Assembly (NCBI GenBank): GCA_011050075.1
Contig: DRGK01000004.1
Location: 1-42,914 of the forward strand
Source: Candidatus Jorgensenbacteria bacterium
GTDB lineage: Bacteria > Patescibacteriota > Minisyncoccia > UBA6257 > GWB1-50-10
Length of the DNA stretch: 42,914 bases
Direction of reading: 5' to 3'
Both the position numbers and the translations under genes were made by a program. The notes beneath the pieces are model-generated. The model worked only from the letters and a program-made list of their open reading frames with translations. It searched no databases and was not told the origin of the DNA. This document shows positions 9,146 through 17,810 of the stretch, one piece after another (within the stretch, counting starts at the first letter, position 1; each line of letters starts with the position of its first letter).

Positions 9146-10003
9146 ATGAAATTACCTATTTCAGTAATTATATTGACTCTAAACGAGGAGATTAACCTCG
9201 TGCGTTGTTTAGATAGTATTGGCGAGCATGTTGACGAGGTTATTGTTGTTGACTCACACAACACTACCGATAAGACGCTCGATATTGCGAAAAAGTATGG
9301 CGCTAAGATACTGCGACACAAATTTATAAATCAAGCTCAACAGCTTAACTGGACGCTGGATAATGTGGGTATAAAAAACGAATGGGTATTTCGCTTGGAC
9401 GCAGATGAAAGGGTTACGTCTGAGTTGTGGAAAGAGCTTGAAGGAAATTTATCGGAAACACCTAACGAAGTGACCGGTTTTTACATTAAACGGCGCGTCT
9501 ATTTTATGGGTAAATGGATAAAACATGGAGGATATTACCCGACCTGGATTCTGCGTCTTTTCAGAAAAGGAAAAGCACGTTCGGAAGAGCGGGAGGTGGA
9601 TGAACATATTGTTTTATTAGAGGGTAAGGCGGGGAAATTAAAATACGACTTTATTGACGACAATCAAAAGAATCTTGAGTGGTGGACAAATAAACATAAT
9701 AATTTTTCCACTCGAGAAGTAAGAGAAAGATTGAAATCAAAAAAGAAGGCCGGAGACGCACGGTTGGTAGAAGGCCAGGCAAGCAAAAAGAGGTGGCTGA
9801 AGGGGAATGTGTATCTTAGATTGCCGCTTTTTTTAAGGGCATTTCTCTATTTCACATACCGCTATATTTTCCGGCTCGGCTTTTTAGATGGGAAAGAGGG
9901 GCTGATTTTCCACTTTCTTCAGGGATGCTGGCATCAGTTTTTGACGGACGCTAAATTGTATGAACATGAACGCAAAAGAGAGAATAAAAAAATTTTGGAA
10001 TAA
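9146..10003 (+). CDS. Glycosyltransferase family 2 (WaaE/KdtX-like)
   Basis: This 285-residue GT-A enzyme begins PISVIILTLNEEINLVRCL, followed by the VDEVIVVDSHNTTDKT nucleotide-binding strand and the metal-binding RLDADERV (DxD). The central RAFLYFTYRYIFRLGFLDG stretch and the length match the LPS-core WaaE/KdtX-like branch of GT2, which adds a sugar to a lipid-linked core. The C-terminal amphipathic/hydrophobic segment probably touches the membrane. Its 3' end overlaps the next methyltransferase gene by 44 nt in another frame, a tight operon arrangement. The sugar donor is unknown. Confidence 0.9.
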   Translation: MKLPISVIILTLNEEINLVRCLDSIGEHVDEVIVVDSHNTTDKTLDIAKKYGAKILRHKFINQAQQLNWTLDNVGIKNEWVFRLDADERVTSELWKELEGNLSETPNEVTGFYIKRRVYFMGKWIKHGGYYPTWILRLFRKGKARSEEREVDEHIVLLEGKAGKLKYDFIDDNQKNLEWWTNKHNNFSTREVRERLKSKKKAGDARLVEGQASKKRWLKGNVYLRLPLFLRAFLYFTYRYIFRLGFLDGKEGLIFHFLQGCWHQFLTDAKLYEHERKRENKKILE

Positions 10004-10733
10004 TAAACCTTGTGGAACTTTTGGAGTGATTCCAGAGGAGGTTGACCTGCCTTATTTTGAAAAAATAAGAGATAGAAGATATAAGCTGGAACCCTTTATT
10101 AAAACCGTTGTCGATTTCCTATCCTTGAAAGAAAAAAAAGTATTGGAGGTTGGATGTGGGATAGGCATTGATGGTATGGAGTTTTCGAAGGCCGGAGCAG
10201 ACTATACCGGTATTGATGCTTCCGAGACATCCATAAATCTGGCAAGAAGGTATTTTGAATTTGAAAAGAATAACTCACCACTTATAGTAGCAGACACCGA
10301 TAGTTTGCCATTTGTAGATAACAGTTTTGACTATGTATTCTCTTGGGGTGTTATCCATCACACACCCAATATTCGTAAGGCGGTTGAGGAGATATACCGC
10401 GTCTTAAAACCGGGGGGTGAGTGCTGTATTATGGTCTATAATCGTCGCTCCATTGTTGGTGCACAGCTTTATGTCCTATATGGACTGTTTAGATTAAACC
10501 CTTTTGCTAATTTCAAAAAACTTTTTGCTGAGCACCACGAAAGCCCTGGGACAAAAGCATTTACTAATAAAGAGACATTATTGCTTTTCAAGAAATTTAA
10601 AGACGTTAAGATAGTAAACATAGTTACTCCGTACGATTTAAGAATCGGTCGGAATCGATATCTCCCAAATCTTTTTAAATATCTCATCCCAGCCATTGTT
10701 GGGTTCTTTAAAGTGATTAAAGGAAGGAAATAA
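9960..10733 (+). CDS. Class I SAM-dependent methyltransferase
   Basis: The 257-residue protein has a complete class I methyltransferase core: motif I VLEVGCGIGIDGMEFSKAG, acidic strand YTGIDASETSINLARRYF, post-motif SLPFVDNSFDYVFSWGVIHH and then EIYRVLKPGGECCIMVY. The C-terminal 80 residues are basic and hydrophobic, possibly membrane-proximal. Two starts (9960 and 9966) give nearly the same protein. It overlaps the GT2 gene by 44 nt, so it probably modifies the same glycan; the methyl-accepting atom cannot be predicted. Confidence 0.85.
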   Translation: MNMNAKERIKKFWNNKPCGTFGVIPEEVDLPYFEKIRDRRYKLEPFIKTVVDFLSLKEKKVLEVGCGIGIDGMEFSKAGADYTGIDASETSINLARRYFEFEKNNSPLIVADTDSLPFVDNSFDYVFSWGVIHHTPNIRKAVEEIYRVLKPGGECCIMVYNRRSIVGAQLYVLYGLFRLNPFANFKKLFAEHHESPGTKAFTNKETLLLFKKFKDVKIVNIVTPYDLRIGRNRYLPNLFKYLIPAIVGFFKVIKGRK

Positions 10734-10798
10734 AATAAAGAAATGTAGGCATTGGCATCGGTTTATTATTGATGCTAAGGTGTACGAATAGGAAAAGA

Positions 10799-11509
10799 AT
10801 GAAAAAAGAAAATAATCAACAGCATTTAATAATTGGTGCAGGAGAAGTGGGAAAGTCGCTGTATAACGTTCTAAAGCCGCACTATAGCGTTACTCTCCGA
10901 GATGTAGATGGACACACGAAGGAAACGTTTGAGATACTGCATATTTGTTATCCTTACGTTGATAATTTTATTGAGACGACAAAAGGCTATATCAAAAAAT
11001 ACAATTCTGAACTTGTTATTATCCATTCAACAGTGCCCGTTGGCACAACAAGAAAAATTGCTCAGTTTGCGGTGCATAGTCCAATAAGAGGTGCGCACCC
11101 CAACTTAGAGAATAGTATTAAAGTATTTGTTAAATATTTTGGAGGACAGAATGCTGAAAAGGCGTCGCGTTACTTTTCTGATATTAATATAGAAACAAAA
11201 GCGTTTGATAAGTCTGAGACAACGGAACTTTCTAAGATTTTAAGTACTACGTACTATGCGTGGAATGTACTGTTTGCTAAAGAGGTAAAACGAATATGTG
11301 ATGAGTTTGGATTGGACTTTGGTGATGTTTATACGGTTCCGAACCAAGATTATAATAAGGGATATACGAAACTTGGACTTGAGCGAGTTGTTCGTCCTGT
11401 ATTAAAGTATGTTCCTGGATCAATAGGTGGGCATTGTCTTATACCAAACTGTGAGCTCTTAGATGCCTGGATCACAGATATAATTAAAGATAGGAATAAA
11501 GAATATTAA
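10799..11509 (+). CDS. Shortened UDP-sugar dehydrogenase-like protein
   Basis: From the ATG at 10799 (preceded by AGGAAAAG) the protein has 236 residues. An N-terminal Rossmann loop HLIIGAGEVGKSLYNVL, a VIIHSTVPVGTTRK segment and a late GSIGGHCLIPN resembling the catalytic Cys loop of UDP-glucose/UDP-ManNAc dehydrogenases are visible. It is little more than half the usual 430 residues: the whole C-terminal UDP-binding domain is missing and the central dimerisation helix is reduced. The stop is natural, and the next gene follows 6 nt later with no leftover coding frame. It may be a stand-alone NAD(P)-dependent dehydrogenase acting with the neighbouring oxidoreductase, or a non-catalytic remnant. 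The frame is open upstream to 10769 but the extra residues look non-native. Confidence 0.65.
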   Translation: MKKENNQQHLIIGAGEVGKSLYNVLKPHYSVTLRDVDGHTKETFEILHICYPYVDNFIETTKGYIKKYNSELVIIHSTVPVGTTRKIAQFAVHSPIRGAHPNLENSIKVFVKYFGGQNAEKASRYFSDINIETKAFDKSETTELSKILSTTYYAWNVLFAKEVKRICDEFGLDFGDVYTVPNQDYNKGYTKLGLERVVRPVLKYVPGSIGGHCLIPNCELLDAWITDIIKDRNKEY

Positions 11510-11515
11510 ACACTG

Positions 11516-13699
11516 ATGAAACAAGTTTTCCAGAATCTGAAATCAGGTGAAACAAAAGTTGATGAAATAGTTTCTCCTAAACTTAAGAGAGGAGGAGTTT
11601 TAGTTAGGAATCACTTTTCGCTTATTAGTCCCGGCACCGAACGAGGTATCATTGAACTTTCAAAAAAAGGATTATTGCAAAAGGCACGAGAGCGCCCTGA
11701 TTACGTCCGCAAGTTTGCTATGCTAGCGAAGACCAAGGGTATCTTTGCGGCGTGGAAAGTAGCACAGTCAAAGCTTACAACCGATATAGCTTTAGGGTAT
11801 AGCACAAGCGGTGAGGTAATTAAAGTTGCTTCAGACGTTGAAGAATTTCGGGTAGGAGACAGGGTTGCTTGTGCCGGACAGAATTATGCGTCTCATTCCG
11901 AGATAATTTTTGTGCCCAAGAATCTTTGCGTGAAAATTCCTAAAGGTATTTCTGATAAAGAAGCGGCGTTCGTTACTTTGGGGAGCATCGCACTACAGGG
12001 AATTCATCAGGCAAAGTTGAGTCCGGGAGAAAAAGTGGCCGTAATAGGACTAGGTTTCTTGGGCCAGTTGGCAGTTCGTATGCTGAGGGCATATGGACAT
12101 CCAACAATAGGATTTGACATAAGCGAGAAAAAAGTTGAATTTGCCAAAAAACACAGCGGATTAGATGCGGGGGTGGTGGTTGGTAAAAAAAATTATGAAA
12201 CTGCCGTTACCAGGTTCACTGAGGGAATAGGTGTTGATGCGGCGTTAATCTACGCTTCAAGCAAAAGCGAAAGCCCTCTGGAGCTTGCAACAGCTGTTTG
12301 CAGAGATAAGGGTAGGATTGTGCAAATCGGCAATATCCGCAGCAATATTCCGTGGCGTGATTTTTATAAAAAAGAACTGAGCTATCACGCCTCACGTTCC
12401 TATGGGCCAGGGAGGTATGACCCAACTTATGAAGAAGGAGGAAACGATTATCCAGTAGGACATGTGCGGTGGACCGAAAAACGAAATATGGAAGAGTTTC
12501 TGCGGCTTGTAGATGAGAAAAAAGTTATTGTTAATGACCTAATAACTGAAGTATTTGATATTAAAGAAGCACACAAAGCATATGAACTTGTGTTCAAGGG
12601 TGGAAAGCTGCTTTTTGGGATTCTTCTCTCATACCAGCAGAAGAAACAGGAAAAGGACACACTCGTTTTGAAGCCACGCCAAGAACAACAACCGGGTGTG
12701 CAGGAAGTACGAATAGGATTTATTGGGGTAGGTTCGTTTGCTCTTTCAACCATTTTCCCACACCTTAAAAAAATACAAGACAAAGATGTAAAATTGATAG
12801 CAGTCTGTAGTGCTACAGGCAAAAAAGCAACAGATGTAGCAAGAAAATGGGGAGCAGAATATGTAACAAATGACTATCGCAAACTTATAAAAGACAAGAA
12901 TATTAACCTCATTATCTGTGCGACTCGCCACAGCTCCCATGCACAAATTGCCAAAGAAGTACTCAAGGCAGATAAAAATCTTTACATGGAGAAGCCGCTT
13001 GCTCTGAACCAGAATGAATTAAAAGAAGTAATGAAGGTTGCTGGAATGTCAAAAGGACGTCTCTTTATAGGTTTCAATCGACGATTTGCTCATCACTTTA
13101 TAAGAGCCCGTGAGGAGTTCCAGAATTCGCCGACACCACTCATGATACTCTACCGTATCAGCTACCCGTTTGCAGAAAAAGATCACTGGAGTTATGACCT
13201 TAAGGAAGGGGGGAGAATTATAGGCGAGGAGTGTCACTTTATTGATTCACTTAACTTTATTACCGGTTCTTCTCCTCGTCGGGTGTATGCGAGTGTAATT
13301 CCAGTAGGAGGAGGAGTAGAACGTGAGGAAAATACTTCAATAACAGTTGAGTATGATAATGGCTCATTGGGCACTATATTTTACAGTGCTCTTGGAAGCT
13401 ACAGATTGCCTAAGGAGTACATTGAAATATACGGCGATGGAAAGGCAATGCTTATTGATAACTTCAAAAATGGAAAGATTGTCTATGATAATAAAGTAAA
13501 GAAAGAAAACCTTCCTCACCAGGATAAAGGATATGATGGTGAGCTTGAGGCGATATTTGATGCGATACGTGAAGGGAAACCGTCGTCTATGTCGCTCAAG
13601 GAGATTTGGGAAAGCCACATTGCTACATTTGAAGCATACAACTCATTTAAAGACGGAGAAGCCAAGAAGCTGGGCAATGAAATACAGTTTAAAAAATAG
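11516..13699 (+). CDS. Bi-domain oxidoreductase (zinc-type MDR dehydrogenase + Gfo/Idh/MocA)
   Basis: This 727-residue protein combines a medium-chain (zinc-type alcohol dehydrogenase-like) domain, about residues 1-370, with a Gfo/Idh/MocA domain, about 395-727. The first shows SLISPGTERG, DIALGYSTSGEVIKV, VGDRVACAG and the cofactor loop VAVIGLGFLGQLAVRML. The second shows VRIGFIGVGSFALSTIFPHL and the family EKPLALN motif. Proteins of this two-domain type occur in many O-antigen and exopolysaccharide clusters, usually near heparinase or epimerase genes, as here. It presumably oxidises and then reduces a nucleotide or lipid-linked sugar, i.e. epimerisation by redox. The next gene starts inside its 3' end (22-nt overlap). 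Confidence 0.85.
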   Translation: MKQVFQNLKSGETKVDEIVSPKLKRGGVLVRNHFSLISPGTERGIIELSKKGLLQKARERPDYVRKFAMLAKTKGIFAAWKVAQSKLTTDIALGYSTSGEVIKVASDVEEFRVGDRVACAGQNYASHSEIIFVPKNLCVKIPKGISDKEAAFVTLGSIALQGIHQAKLSPGEKVAVIGLGFLGQLAVRMLRAYGHPTIGFDISEKKVEFAKKHSGLDAGVVVGKKNYETAVTRFTEGIGVDAALIYASSKSESPLELATAVCRDKGRIVQIGNIRSNIPWRDFYKKELSYHASRSYGPGRYDPTYEEGGNDYPVGHVRWTEKRNMEEFLRLVDEKKVIVNDLITEVFDIKEAHKAYELVFKGGKLLFGILLSYQQKKQEKDTLVLKPRQEQQPGVQEVRIGFIGVGSFALSTIFPHLKKIQDKDVKLIAVCSATGKKATDVARKWGAEYVTNDYRKLIKDKNINLIICATRHSSHAQIAKEVLKADKNLYMEKPLALNQNELKEVMKVAGMSKGRLFIGFNRRFAHHFIRAREEFQNSPTPLMILYRISYPFAEKDHWSYDLKEGGRIIGEECHFIDSLNFITGSSPRRVYASVIPVGGGVEREENTSITVEYDNGSLGTIFYSALGSYRLPKEYIEIYGDGKAMLIDNFKNGKIVYDNKVKKENLPHQDKGYDGELEAIFDAIREGKPSSMSLKEIWESHIATFEAYNSFKDGEAKKLGNEIQFKK

Positions 13700-14663
13700 A
13701 ATCAATTACTGGCGTCGCATTTTTAAGGTATACCTTACAAAAATTCCCAGTTATCTTAATTTTTGGCACGAAGTGCCAAGGGTACATGAAAATATAACCC
13801 CTGATAGACTCGGGGTTTATTACATGACGTTTGAGGATAAGGCAGGATATTCAGGTCCTAGAGATAAAGATGGCGTGATTCTATTTGAATATCACGCCCA
13901 AATTGGTACACAGTACAACCCCGTGGCAATCGCGCAGTATGGGCTTGGTAATTACAACCTATTTCTTGATTCTGGAGACAAAAACTTTTTAAAAGAGGCA
14001 AAGATACATGCCCGGTGGCTCGTTGAGAATCTGGAAAAGAGCGAAAAAGGTATTTTGGTTTGGAAGCATCATTTTGAGTGGCAATACAAAGAACTCCTTC
14101 CTTCGGGCTGGTATTCCGCATTATCTCAAGGATCGGGTATATCCTTGCTTACAAGAATGTACAAGGAAACAGGAGACGATAAATATATAAAAGCTGCAAA
14201 GGACGCTATGTCGTCTATGTTTATAGAGATGGAGAATGGAGGTGTAATGCATACAGATAAAAGTGGAAATGTATGGCTGGAGGAATATATGGTATATCCT
14301 CCTACACATATTCTGAATGGATTTATCTGGGCAATATGGGGTGTTTGGGATTACTATCTTGTAACAAAGGATAAGCAAGTGCTTGAACTTTTTAAAAAGT
14401 GCATGGAAACGCTTAAGTTGAATATAGATAATTATGATACAGGTACTTGGTCGCTCTACGACCTATCTAAACAGGCAATGAAAATGGTAGCTAGTCCGTT
14501 TTATCATAGCTTGCATATAGTCCAGCTTAAGGCAACCTATGTACTTACGGGAGATAAAATATTTGAAGATTACGCGGATAAATTTTATGAGTATCAGAAT
14601 AGCCGATGGAAAAGATATGGAGCATTGGTATATAAATCGGTTTTTAAACTTCTATACTTTTAG
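13677..14663 (+). CDS. D-glucuronyl C5-epimerase-like protein
   Basis: The 328-residue protein matches the C-terminal catalytic region of D-glucuronyl C5-epimerases (C5-epim_C): YNPVAIAQYGLGNYNLFL, then GWYSALSQGSGISLLTRMY with the W-S-x-x-x-Q-G-x-x-x-S-x-x-x-R pattern, and later a GGV and a WLEEYM-type segment. Such enzymes convert D-glucuronic to L-iduronic acid within a polymer, or act similarly on other uronic acids. The longer frame back to 13533 overlaps the previous gene and is basic, low-quality sequence; the ATG at 13677 gives MKYSLKNRINYWRRIF and a small overlap. With the dehydrogenase-like and bi-domain genes upstream it suggests uronic acid in this glycan. The stop overlaps the next GTG (TAGTG). 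Confidence 0.75.
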   Translation: MKYSLKNRINYWRRIFKVYLTKIPSYLNFWHEVPRVHENITPDRLGVYYMTFEDKAGYSGPRDKDGVILFEYHAQIGTQYNPVAIAQYGLGNYNLFLDSGDKNFLKEAKIHARWLVENLEKSEKGILVWKHHFEWQYKELLPSGWYSALSQGSGISLLTRMYKETGDDKYIKAAKDAMSSMFIEMENGGVMHTDKSGNVWLEEYMVYPPTHILNGFIWAIWGVWDYYLVTKDKQVLELFKKCMETLKLNIDNYDTGTWSLYDLSKQAMKMVASPFYHSLHIVQLKATYVLTGDKIFEDYADKFYEYQNSRWKRYGALVYKSVFKLLYF

Positions 14664-15910
14664 TGAACATACTTGTATTTCAACAATTTTATACAAACTC
14701 AAAAGAAGCGGGCATCTCTCGCTTCAGTATTTTTGCTGATGAGTGGGCAAAACAAGGCATAAAGACAACAATTATAAGTGGTTCAATAAACTATATGGCC
14801 GGTGAAAAGAAAAGAAATTCCGCATTCAAGCTCTTTTGGAAAGAAATAGAAGAAGACAATATAACGGTTATCAGAGTTTATGCCTCTTCTGTTGGATATA
14901 GGACGTTTATTGGAAGAGTATTTTCATATATTACCTTCATCTTTTCCGCATTCATTGCCGGAATGTTTGTAGAAAAGCATGATGTTGTGATAGCTTCGTC
15001 TCCACCAATATTTATTGGATTTGTTGCGTATGCAGTTAGTTTTTTCCGAAGGAGTAAATTTGTATTTGAGGTTCGCGATCCATGGCCGGATGTAGCGGTA
15101 GCTCTTGGATATGTAAAGAGCAAGACAATTATTTCTTTCATTAATTCAATAGCAAGATTGTTCTACAGAAAAGCTAAGCTTATTATAGTTAACTCTCCCG
15201 GATTAAAAGAATACCTTATTGGCAAAAAAGGTATTAGTGAGAATAAAATAGGGATTGTCTTAAATCCCGTGACTACCACGCCGTTGAATAGTAAAAAAAT
15301 AGCTGAAGAAATGAGAACAGAAATGAACTGGAATAATAAATTTGTTGTTATATACAGCGGAGCTATGAGTGCTGTTTATGACTTTGATACAATTCTTAAC
15401 GTGGCAAAAAAACTTTCTAAGTATCCAAAAATCTTATTCGTTTTTGTGGGTGACGGACGACAGAAATCACACATAATTGAACGTGTTAAAAATGAGAAGA
15501 TAGCTAACGTTTTGTTATTACCATCAGTCTCGTACCAAAAAGTAAAATGGCTCATAGCATCCGCTGATATAGGAATTGCCGTATTGAAAGATTTGTCAAC
15601 ACTGAAGCATGTTTATTCAACAAAAACCTTTGATTATATGTCAGCAGGAAAACCTGTTGTATTAGCAATGAAAGGTGTTAATGCTGATTTGATATGTAGA
15701 GATGCTAATGCTGGAATATGTCTCAATCCGGGTGACTCTCATGGAATAGAAATGGCAATCCTTGAGCTTTCTAATAACCCAAATAAATTGGATAAACTGG
15801 GGAAAAATGGATATGAATTTGCAGCTAAGAATCTATCAGCAAGAAAATTATCTACCGACTATATAAACCTACTTAAACCAATAGTCGTACCACAACGAAA
15901 GAGTAATTAA
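14663..15910 (+). CDS. WbuB-like glycosyltransferase family 4
   Basis: The protein is 415 residues from the GTG at 14663, which overlaps the upstream TAG stop by one base. The N-terminal region (NILVFQQFYTNSKEAGISR, later GGS-type loop and YMAGEKK) and the C-terminal STKTFDYMSAGKPVVLAM follow the WbuB/WbdM pattern. These GT4 enzymes add amino sugars such as L-FucNAc or GalNAc in O-antigen clusters; the EX7E motif is present in degenerate form. A hydrophobic stretch near residues 75-110 may bind the membrane. The 3' end overlaps the convergent asnB gene by 42 nt; no terminator lies between them. Confidence 0.85.
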   Translation: MNILVFQQFYTNSKEAGISRFSIFADEWAKQGIKTTIISGSINYMAGEKKRNSAFKLFWKEIEEDNITVIRVYASSVGYRTFIGRVFSYITFIFSAFIAGMFVEKHDVVIASSPPIFIGFVAYAVSFFRRSKFVFEVRDPWPDVAVALGYVKSKTIISFINSIARLFYRKAKLIIVNSPGLKEYLIGKKGISENKIGIVLNPVTTTPLNSKKIAEEMRTEMNWNNKFVVIYSGAMSAVYDFDTILNVAKKLSKYPKILFVFVGDGRQKSHIIERVKNEKIANVLLLPSVSYQKVKWLIASADIGIAVLKDLSTLKHVYSTKTFDYMSAGKPVVLAMKGVNADLICRDANAGICLNPGDSHGIEMAILELSNNPNKLDKLGKNGYEFAAKNLSARKLSTDYINLLKPIVVPQRKSN

Positions 15911-17806
15911 ATTCCAGAGCCGGAAAATATGAGCATTGTCTTGATAGCGGTCAGAGGCAATCATTTTTTCAATATATTCATAATTAAGAATGTTTCTTTC
16001 CTTGATTCTCGATTTAGAGATGTAGCCGAGAATTTCCTTTGAAACCGGTGAACTTAGTTTAAGCCATTCATTCATCGGAGTTGAAAAGCCCTGTTTGGGA
16101 CGCCGGATTATTTCCGGCGGGAGAATTCCCTCTACACTTTTCTTGAGAATGTATTTTGGTTCGTTGTTTTTGAATTTGAGGTCGGTTGGTGCTGCAAGCA
16201 TTAATTCAACCAGATTGCGGTCTAAGAAAGGAACCCTACCTTCAATAGAGTGTGCCATTGTCATTTTATCTGCTCTCGCCAGAAGGAGTTCGGGTAAACG
16301 ATGTTTAATTTCCAAATAAGTAATTTTTTTTAAGAAATCGGCTTGAGGATCAATACTTGTTACTTCGTCATAGTAGTTTTTGACAATGGAATAACTTAGC
16401 GAAAGCGGAATTTTCTTTTTGAATTCTGGAGTGACTAATTTTTCTTTTTGGTAGTCAGAAAAAGCTATAGCCAGTCCCCAGAACGGTTCCTGATTGAACA
16501 CTAAGCGGCGGAGGTATTCTTTGTAAAAATCAAATTTGGGTGCCGTGAAAAGCTTGTTAATTTCCCAAACACCCCTCCTTATTGGACCTGGAAACCGGCG
16601 CAGCTTCCGCCACCATTTTTGATAAAGTTTGAAAGCCGTAAGGTAAGTTCCGTAGCCGGCAAAAATCTCATCCGCGCCTTCACCGATCTGGACAACAGTG
16701 ACACCTTTTTGGCGGGTGAGTTGAGCCAGATAGAACATTGGAAAACAAACGTAATCTCCGTTTAAGTCGTCAGCGTGGTAAGCAAACTTTGTTAAGAAGT
16801 GACGTAGATCATTTTCATCAATTACAATTTCGTGATTCTTAGCACCCAAAAATTCAGCCATTTTTCTGGAATACTGGAATTCATTGTATTCTTCAAAATG
16901 TGAACCGATTGAAAAAGTTTCTACCGGGTGCCCTAACGTTTCACTCATCAAAGCGGCATTTGTTGAAGAATCAATGCCGCCGGAAAGAAAACAACCGAAC
17001 GGCACATCTGAAACCATCTGCTTCTTTATTGAATTTCTAAGTAGACTTTTCACTTGTTCTATATAGTCATTTTCGGTAAGAGAATCTACCCCGTAACTGA
17101 GCAAGGATTCTGATACGGGATTCCAGTATTCTTTTTCTTCAATGATTCCATTTTTAATAATCATATAATGAGCTGCTGGGAGTTTCTTAATATCCTTGAA
17201 CATCGTGAAAGGGGCCGGAACAGAAGAAAAAGTTAGATAATACGACAATCCCTCTTCATTGAGTTCTTTTTTAAAATCCGGATGTGCTAAAATTGCCTTA
17301 ATTTCCGAGCCGAAATAAAAAGCCCCGTCTTGAACGGCATAATAAAAAGGCTTGATACCGAGATGATCGCGGGCGGCAAAAAGAATTTTTTTGTTCTCGT
17401 CCCAGATGGCAAATGCGAACATGCCGTTAAATTTGTTGACACAGTTAAAACCCCATTCAAGGTAACTTTTTAAGATTACTTCTGTATCAGTTCGCGATTT
17501 GAATTTATGTCCCCTTTTCTCCAAATCTCGGCGCAATTCTTGGAAGTTATAAATTTCCCCGTTATAGGTTATCCAAACACTTAATTTTGAATTATGGGAG
17601 CAAATTCCCATTGGCATATGTCCGGCGGCCGTCAGGTCTATTATTTTAAGTCGTCTTGTCCCTAATCCAATCTTTTTATCAGATGAGATATAAATTCCAG
17701 CGTCGTCCGGTCCGCGATGAATCAAAGTGTCGCGCATTTTTACAAGCTCGGCTTCTTTTATCGTCTTGGAATTATTGAAATGATATAGGCCGTTGATTCC
17801 ACACAT
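15869..17806 (-). CDS. asnB: Glutamine-hydrolysing asparagine synthase-like amidotransferase
   Basis: This 645-residue protein has both AsnB domains. The Ntn glutaminase begins MCGINGLYHF with catalytic Cys2 and has HRGPDDAG (31-38) and TYNGEIYNF. The synthase PP-loop is FLSGGIDSS (274-282). All residues expected for glutamine hydrolysis and ATP-dependent amide transfer are present. In glycan loci such paralogs may amidate a uronic acid or simply supply Asn. It lies 4 nt downstream of the flippase gene and convergent with the GT4. The 42-nt overlap of their 3' ends means both stop codons lie inside the opposite gene. Confidence 0.9.
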   Translation of the reverse strand: MCGINGLYHFNNSKTIKEAELVKMRDTLIHRGPDDAGIYISSDKKIGLGTRRLKIIDLTAAGHMPMGICSHNSKLSVWITYNGEIYNFQELRRDLEKRGHKFKSRTDTEVILKSYLEWGFNCVNKFNGMFAFAIWDENKKILFAARDHLGIKPFYYAVQDGAFYFGSEIKAILAHPDFKKELNEEGLSYYLTFSSVPAPFTMFKDIKKLPAAHYMIIKNGIIEEKEYWNPVSESLLSYGVDSLTENDYIEQVKSLLRNSIKKQMVSDVPFGCFLSGGIDSSTNAALMSETLGHPVETFSIGSHFEEYNEFQYSRKMAEFLGAKNHEIVIDENDLRHFLTKFAYHADDLNGDYVCFPMFYLAQLTRQKGVTVVQIGEGADEIFAGYGTYLTAFKLYQKWWRKLRRFPGPIRRGVWEINKLFTAPKFDFYKEYLRRLVFNQEPFWGLAIAFSDYQKEKLVTPEFKKKIPLSLSYSIVKNYYDEVTSIDPQADFLKKITYLEIKHRLPELLLARADKMTMAHSIEGRVPFLDRNLVELMLAAPTDLKFKNNEPKYILKKSVEGILPPEIIRRPKQGFSTPMNEWLKLSSPVSKEILGYISKSRIKERNILNYEYIEKMIASDRYQDNAHIFRLWNLITLSLWYDYWFK

Positions 17807-17810
17807 ATTA

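Noticed and set aside
13533-13676. Longer start for the C5-epimerase-like protein
   Set aside because: It would overlap the bi-domain gene by 167 nt with arginine/lysine-rich sequence not matching the family.
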